The notes under the pieces are model-generated. The model was not told the origin of the DNA. It ran no database searches and worked only from the letters and a program-made list of their open reading frames with translations. Below are positions 7,801 to 10,865 of a stretch of DNA of 10,865 nt, piece by piece. Each line of letters begins with the position of its first letter. The first letter of the stretch is position 1. This DNA comes from Saprospiraceae bacterium. GTDB lineage: Bacteria > Bacteroidota > Bacteroidia > Chitinophagales > Saprospiraceae. The stretch lies in the NCBI GenBank assembly GCA_017995875.1, contig JAGOIB010000053.1, positions 2,075-12,939 of the forward strand, written 5' to 3'. The position numbers and the translations under genes were made by a program.

Positions 7801-10800
7801 GTTTTTTCGCCCATTGTCTTTGAAGATCTGACTACGTTTCTACCTGGTGAAACAATCAGTGCATGGTCATGGGACTTTGATGATCCACTAAGTGGAGCAG
7901 ACAATGTATCATCAGATCAAAATCCTTCGCATACCTATAATGATCCGGGTATGTATGAAGTCACCCTTACGGTTACATTGCTTAGCGGTTGTACTACAAC
8001 CCAAAAGCATATGGTCACTATATCTGCAGGTCCACTATTAACTCCGGTTTTTGATCCAAAATATTGTGAAGACGAAGCGATGGCTTTTCAGTTACTTGGA
8101 CAGGTGTACAATGTTCAATGGAGTTTTGGAGATCCCGCCAGTGGCATTGAAAACATGGCCGTGTCAGATTCAGTGTTGCATACATTTGATCTGCCTGGTG
8201 GCTATTGGGTGACTGTTGCAGCGGCCGATATTCATAGTTGCATGAATGGTGTATCCTTCATGATTGACATTACGCCTAACACCCTCAGTGGTGTGATTAG
8301 TGTAGATCCCATCACGCCACTTTGTGCAGGTGATACAGCAATACTTACTTCTCCAACAGGAGGAATATCCTGGTCATGGAGCAATGGCGAGACTACCTCA
8401 CAGATTGAGGTGACAGAAAGTAATCAATACAATCTCCTGGTTCGCGATCAAAACAATTGTACCTATGCTCCTCCCGCTGTGTTTGTAGAGGTTTTTCCAA
8501 AGCCTGAAGTCATCATCAAAGCACGTGAGATCTATGGACCCGACCTCTACGGCCCATGGTCTTCGACACTCGAGATTTGCTATGGCACCGAATATGAATT
8601 ATCCGCCTTTTCGACAGGCAATGTAACCTATCATTGGTCAGATGGATCCGTAACCCAGATACTTCAATTTACTAACGAAGGTGCCAATCTTCCTCCACCT
8701 GGATTGAATGAATATACCTTGGTGACCACCGATATCACCAGCGGATGTATCTCTGATACGTCGTCGATACTCGTTGAAATTTTTGGTTTACCCAATGTTC
8801 CTTTAATTTCTTTAGCCAGTGGTCCTGGCTGTAGTTCTAATCCGAATATTCTTCAAGTGAATAATCCGGAGGCTGGTGTTACATACACATGGTCTGATGG
8901 TCAGGAGGGTACTACTATAACTGTTGAGGAGGATGGTGCATATATGGTTACAGCTGTCAATCCTAACGGCTGTTCTGCAGTAAGTAATCTTGTTACCATC
9001 AATCCAGCTGCGCCTGTAGATCAATTGCCAGGAGGGTGTTTTGTAGAATGTGATCCACTCACTGTTTGTTTACCACCCATGGGACCTATTACATCGTATA
9101 CCATCTATCAGAATGGCGTACCGTACTTGTCTGGTACATCCTGGCCATCTGATTTCTTGATTACAGATGACGGATCGTATACCATTGAGATCACTACACT
9201 CAATGGATGTACTGCCGTCTCGGATCCACTGGATATCATTTTATATCCGGGCATTGGCTCCATAACTGTTTTAACCTATTATGATACTGATGGAGATGGT
9301 ATCATTAGTGCTGCAGATACCTTACTGCCTGGTATTCCTGTTGAGATTATTTCCAGTGATGGTCTACAAATGGGTATGACCAATACGGATGATCAAGGTC
9401 AGTTTGTATTTGAAGATTATCCTGCATCCATCTATACTGCATTGATTGATCGTACACTCCTTTCATCACAATGGAAAGTATTGATTGATAGTGTCTCGGC
9501 TACTATCGCCACATGTGGAGATTCCATCATTGTGTCCTTGTTGCTGACCGAAAATTGTACGGTTACCGGAGCAGATCAGTTTTTTGAGTTGTGTGCAGGA
9601 GATGAAGTAGTATTAGGTGATAGCACCTGGATTGATACAGGCACCTTTGTTATGCATTTGATTAGTGTGCAGGGATGCGATTCTGTTTTTCAAGTCAACA
9701 TCACTGCTCCGGACAGTTTTGAAATCAATGGACTGGTTTGGGTGGATGTGGATCATGATGGTTCCGTTTCGCCTATTGACACCTTGATACCTGGTATTAC
9801 AATACAGGTAATTAATCTAAATAATGGTGCTATAGATACACAGATTACTGATATCGCAGGATCAGTAAGTGGACTGTATCAAAGAGATCCCTATGAAATA
9901 CGTATTGATACTTCCATCTTAATTGCAGGGTTTATTCCGATCCTCTTTGAAGAGCTGGTCAGTGATACGACATGCAGCTCTGTCACGATTGAATTTCTGA
10001 TTGAATCTATTTGTCCGCCGGTATTCGTCATTCAAAATCAAACATTATGTCCGGGGGATTCCATATTGGTAGAAGGGCTGTGGATCAGTGATGCAGGACA
10101 ATACACATTTACACATAGTGATCCAGTTACACTTTGTGATACTGTCATTGATGTATATGTTACCCTAAATGAGGACATCGTGGTTCAATCAACTACTGAT
10201 TGGAATTGTGAAACACTAGGTTCTATTGAACTGAATATAACCGGTGCCGGGCCATTTTCAATCTTGTGGCCACAAGGCATTGATGGCGATACGCTGGTAA
10301 ATGGTCTTCCTGAAGGAGATTATCCTGTCATTATTACGGATACAAATGGTTGTACTGTAACAGATACATTTTCAATTATTTCATCACCTGGATGGATGTT
10401 TGACGTGCCTTCGCTGTATACAATACAAGAGGGAGATAGTGTATTGATTACGATTACAGGTGATGTTGGTGAGCCTGGCCTTCAATTTGATTGGGCACCA
10501 TCAGGTATTCTTAGTTGTCCGTCATGTCCTGCGTCATTAGCTTATCCTTTACAAGATACTATCGTGACTATTCAGATCACAGATGCTGATAGTTGTGTGT
10601 ATTTTCTGGAGACCTTTATTGAAGTGATACCGGATGTACCAATGGTGACAGATAACATCTATGTACCAAATGTATTTTCACCTAATGGAGATGGCATCAA
10701 TGACTTCTGGAAGATCACCAGTCGCCTGGACAATACATTTGTAAAAGAGCTGACGATATATGATCGCTGGGGCAATATGTTATTTTACAAATCAGCTTTT

Positions 10801-10865
10801 GTCCTGAATACATTCGATGGCTGGGACGGTACTTTCAAAGGAAAACCAATGAATCCAAATGTATT
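4873..10865 (+). CDS. Giant secreted multi-module PKD/Ig-like protein with T9SS type-B sorting domain (3' end outside the window)
   Basis: The reading frame stays open from the ATG at 4873 to the window edge: 1997 complete codons, no stop. An in-frame TAA at 4843-4845 with no ATG between fixes the start. Residues 1-19 are a signal peptide (hydrophobic 4-12, cleavage near Ala-Tyr-Ser/Gln). A chain of beta-sandwich modules of roughly 75-100 residues follows. The clearest PKD domains lie at about 209-276 (WSFGDG, HTYSTEGFYTVTL), 966-1054 (WSWDFDDP, HTYNDPGMYEVTLTV) and 1056-1136. A PKD-like module lies at about 362-450. Two calcium-loop modules start at 1463 and 1617, a SprB-type repeat spans about 1773-1836, and the sorting domain starts near 1924. 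I count roughly 60 cysteines, usually one near each end of a module, suggesting one disulfide per module. It is probably exported by T9SS and attached to or released from the surface as an adhesin or gliding-type filament. No enzyme domain is visible and the ligand is unknown. Confidence 0.96.
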   Translation, partial: MRTIYLILLLSLCGKPAYSQFYEIFGREDVDICSTQPYIYNIETSEQIMSTTWTITPAGGAFIISEDVNSATILYNAPGTYILVGSSLSVNGVILTDSIIIYAIGHITPPQVIGCYELDTQGCYKVCAFSQTTILSPVIFDAIEVIGADEYVVNSQNSILITWGPGGPGSVTLIIQGGCNTTLCFDIQPQPFADFITTPAAIGETLTVCKNQEVYFENLSFNGINYTWSFGDGAQSNGYDASHTYSTEGFYTVTLLADNICDCSDQKQIVVEVLPSPAPTLDCVNSVCPETRQRYTATTNGCTTYNWSVSSNGTIVNGGQPTDDFIEVIWHEGPDGFINLSVSGCAISYCSFSNTFRIPIITPDGPIDGDVSVCSGEITTYTVPYFPGTQYQWTVGSSGTILGGQNTNGITVRWADVNVSTSSSVDVQYNNCFLECAGSDALAVSITPEIRLTGDIQVCQNQTATVMAEGGFNVFSPVNVAWHVEDASGNILYTEPGLSSLFTYTFNTAPGEYSIVAANVDAGYCTESIRQTIIVTEIPDIPLGIHGEQKICPGQQYGYTIESAGQFATQWIVTDGVTINNYTGQSIQYTFGTTPPYIVQAVHADIQFQGCVSDPVTLILGTSAELSITGPDDGCFNAIDTYTTDLISGADYTWEIIPADHGEINKSDLNNVDVFWTQSGTATLRLHACGVSVDKVVLVHPQPVFNVIGTTAACANELVPITTDQPLLSHVWVNDNNGVISVLNNVQLPPGSFGVEVTDGFGCTNEKTVQITSYPAPIVHLSSAAEETYCATMPGGVVIVANTDGTDYSYAWYLDDVLIGPGGPVFVVNTFGSYHVEVTNQYGCKTVSQKISFKDCCSPAVCGAPIPGFPGGCSLVSNDFSISATATACNIHQYTPLIAGLTPGSINWYVRSNSEGTIAAINADVFDYTYSKPGLYHVVMTALLNGFPYDASTCGHFQKLTDTIRAVADFKYEGICVFSPIVFEDLTTFLPGETISAWSWDFDDPLSGADNVSSDQNPSHTYNDPGMYEVTLTVTLLSGCTTTQKHMVTISAGPLLTPVFDPKYCEDEAMAFQLLGQVYNVQWSFGDPASGIENMAVSDSVLHTFDLPGGYWVTVAAADIHSCMNGVSFMIDITPNTLSGVISVDPITPLCAGDTAILTSPTGGISWSWSNGETTSQIEVTESNQYNLLVRDQNNCTYAPPAVFVEVFPKPEVIIKAREIYGPDLYGPWSSTLEICYGTEYELSAFSTGNVTYHWSDGSVTQILQFTNEGANLPPPGLNEYTLVTTDITSGCISDTSSILVEIFGLPNVPLISLASGPGCSSNPNILQVNNPEAGVTYTWSDGQEGTTITVEEDGAYMVTAVNPNGCSAVSNLVTINPAAPVDQLPGGCFVECDPLTVCLPPMGPITSYTIYQNGVPYLSGTSWPSDFLITDDGSYTIEITTLNGCTAVSDPLDIILYPGIGSITVLTYYDTDGDGIISAADTLLPGIPVEIISSDGLQMGMTNTDDQGQFVFEDYPASIYTALIDRTLLSSQWKVLIDSVSATIATCGDSIIVSLLLTENCTVTGADQFFELCAGDEVVLGDSTWIDTGTFVMHLISVQGCDSVFQVNITAPDSFEINGLVWVDVDHDGSVSPIDTLIPGITIQVINLNNGAIDTQITDIAGSVSGLYQRDPYEIRIDTSILIAGFIPILFEELVSDTTCSSVTIEFLIESICPPVFVIQNQTLCPGDSILVEGLWISDAGQYTFTHSDPVTLCDTVIDVYVTLNEDIVVQSTTDWNCETLGSIELNITGAGPFSILWPQGIDGDTLVNGLPEGDYPVIITDTNGCTVTDTFSIISSPGWMFDVPSLYTIQEGDSVLITITGDVGEPGLQFDWAPSGILSCPSCPASLAYPLQDTIVTIQITDADSCVYFLETFIEVIPDVPMVTDNIYVPNVFSPNGDGINDFWKITSRLDNTFVKELTIYDRWGNMLFYKSAFVLNTFDGWDGTFKGKPMNPNV
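5497..5700 (+). other. PKD domain 1 of the giant protein
   Basis: Residues about 209-276 run from VCKNQEVYF through YTWSFGDGAQS and SHTYSTEGFYTVTLLA to the closing VVEVLP. The W-x-F-G-D-G and H-x-Y-x(4)-G-x-Y-x-V-x-L motifs are the classic PKD signature. PKD domains are Ig-like folds used as spacers or binding modules in extracellular proteins. Confidence 0.85.
5956..6219 (+). other. PKD-like module of the giant protein
   Basis: Residues about 362-450 follow the pattern GPIDGD-VC-SG-x-T-Y-x-V, then YQWTVGSSGTILGG, ITVRWADV and a closing pair of cysteines (NNCFLEC). This is the PKD-like type found in multi-module secreted Bacteroidota proteins. The following stretches to about residue 860 hold further, more diverged modules of similar size, each opening with a cysteine in a (V/I/A)C context and ending with a second cysteine. 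Confidence 0.65.
7768..8280 (+). other. PKD domains 2 and 3 of the giant protein
   Basis: Two adjacent PKD domains. The first (about 966-1054) has WSWDFDDPLSG, SHTYNDPGMYEVTLTV and a closing SGC. The second (about 1056-1136) has VQWSFGDPASG, LHTFDLPGGYWVTVAA and HSC. In both, the GDG turn is written as D-D-P or G-D-P followed by a Ser-Gly loop, a variant common in Bacteroidota secreted proteins. Confidence 0.85.
9259..9720 (+). repeat. Composite calcium-loop module, copy A (intragenic duplication)
   Basis: Residues about 1463-1616 consist of two parts. The first is an SdrD_B/Cna-B-like segment opening with an EF-hand-type loop at 1471-1482 (DTDGDGIISAAD, acidic residues at loop positions 1, 3, 5 and 12), then LLPGIPVEII and a GQFVFEDY-type strand. 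The second is a cysteine-bounded segment with LCAGDEVVLGDSTW and QGCDSVFQVNIT. The same order recurs in copy B. Confidence 0.75.
9721..10188 (+). repeat. Composite calcium-loop module, copy B
   Basis: Residues about 1617-1772 repeat the two-part plan of the preceding copy. The calcium-type loop DVDHDGSVSPID (1625-1636, acids at 1, 3, 5 and 12) is followed by TLIPGITIQVI, and then the LCPGDSILVEGLW ... LCDTVIDVYVTL segment. The two loops are 154 residues apart. The copies are clearly related in protein but diverged at base level, so the duplication is not recent. Confidence 0.75.
10189..10380 (+). other. SprB-type repeat of the giant protein
   Basis: Residues about 1773-1836 fit the SprB repeat: GSIELNITGAGPFSILWPQG, then a NGLPEGDYPVIITDTNGC segment. 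The family pattern is a strand, a G-x-G-P-(Y/F) turn, a W-x-x-G loop and a final GxY-x-V-x-(V/I)-x-D-x-x-G-C. The repeat is named after SprB, the gliding adhesin of Flavobacterium johnsoniae. A single copy does not prove a role in gliding. Confidence 0.75.
10642..10865 (+). other. T9SS type-B (gliding motility-associated, CHU_C-like) sorting domain, truncated by the window edge
   Basis: From about residue 1924 the sequence reads NIYVPNVFSPNGDGINDFW, then ELTIYDRWGNMLF and FDGWDGTFKGKPMNPNV. These are the hallmark blocks of the type-B C-terminal sorting domain that targets proteins to the type IX secretion system. About 74 residues are visible. The final strands, usually a GVYVY-like block ending within some 20-30 residues, lie beyond the window. 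The whole protein is therefore likely to be a little over 2000 residues. Confidence 0.95.

Overview
This window looks like a chromosomal segment of a Bacteroidota bacterium. A Saprospiraceae- or Chitinophagales-like lineage is my best guess, but this is inference only. Four things support it. A giant secreted protein carries a type IX secretion (T9SS) type-B sorting domain (gliding motility-associated C-terminal, CHU_C-like). The two-component pair is of the LytS/LytTR kind that is frequent in this phylum. Two sites match the Bacteroidota promoter pattern TTTG-N19-TAnnTTTG. No start codon I checked has a Shine-Dalgarno sequence.

Layout. Positions 1-97 hold two short tandem repeats (an 8-base and a 7-base unit), the second running into the stop codon of the first gene. 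Five genes then lie on the minus strand. Read in transcription order from the right they are: a probable outer-membrane beta-barrel protein (3826-4644), a lipoprotein peptidase of family S41 (2781-3797), a LytS-type membrane histidine kinase (1668-2711), its LytTR response regulator (907-1671, overlapping the kinase by 4 bases), and a ThuA-domain lipoprotein (94-843). The barrel and peptidase genes are 28 bases apart and probably form one transcription unit. The kinase and regulator form a second unit with its own likely promoter, which overlaps the last codons of the peptidase gene. The ThuA gene follows the regulator after 63 bases and may be read from the same transcript.

A divergent intergenic stretch (4645-4872) separates this block from one plus-strand gene that fills the rest of the window (4873 to beyond 10865; at least 1997 codons, no stop reached). 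It encodes a cysteine-rich exported protein. It has a signal peptide, about twenty PKD/Ig-like beta-sandwich modules, two tandem copies of a composite module bearing a perfect EF-hand-like calcium loop, a SprB-type repeat, and the sorting domain. The window edge cuts it probably only a few dozen residues before its natural end.

Together the genes concern the cell envelope: a secreted or surface-anchored adhesin-like protein, an outer-membrane protein, two lipoproteins and a membrane sensor. A functional link between the left block and the giant protein is not shown by the sequence. I see no tRNA, rRNA, CRISPR array, insertion sequence or phage gene. I do not see a clearly new biological system. 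The least explained items are the barrel/S41 pair and the architecture of the giant protein.
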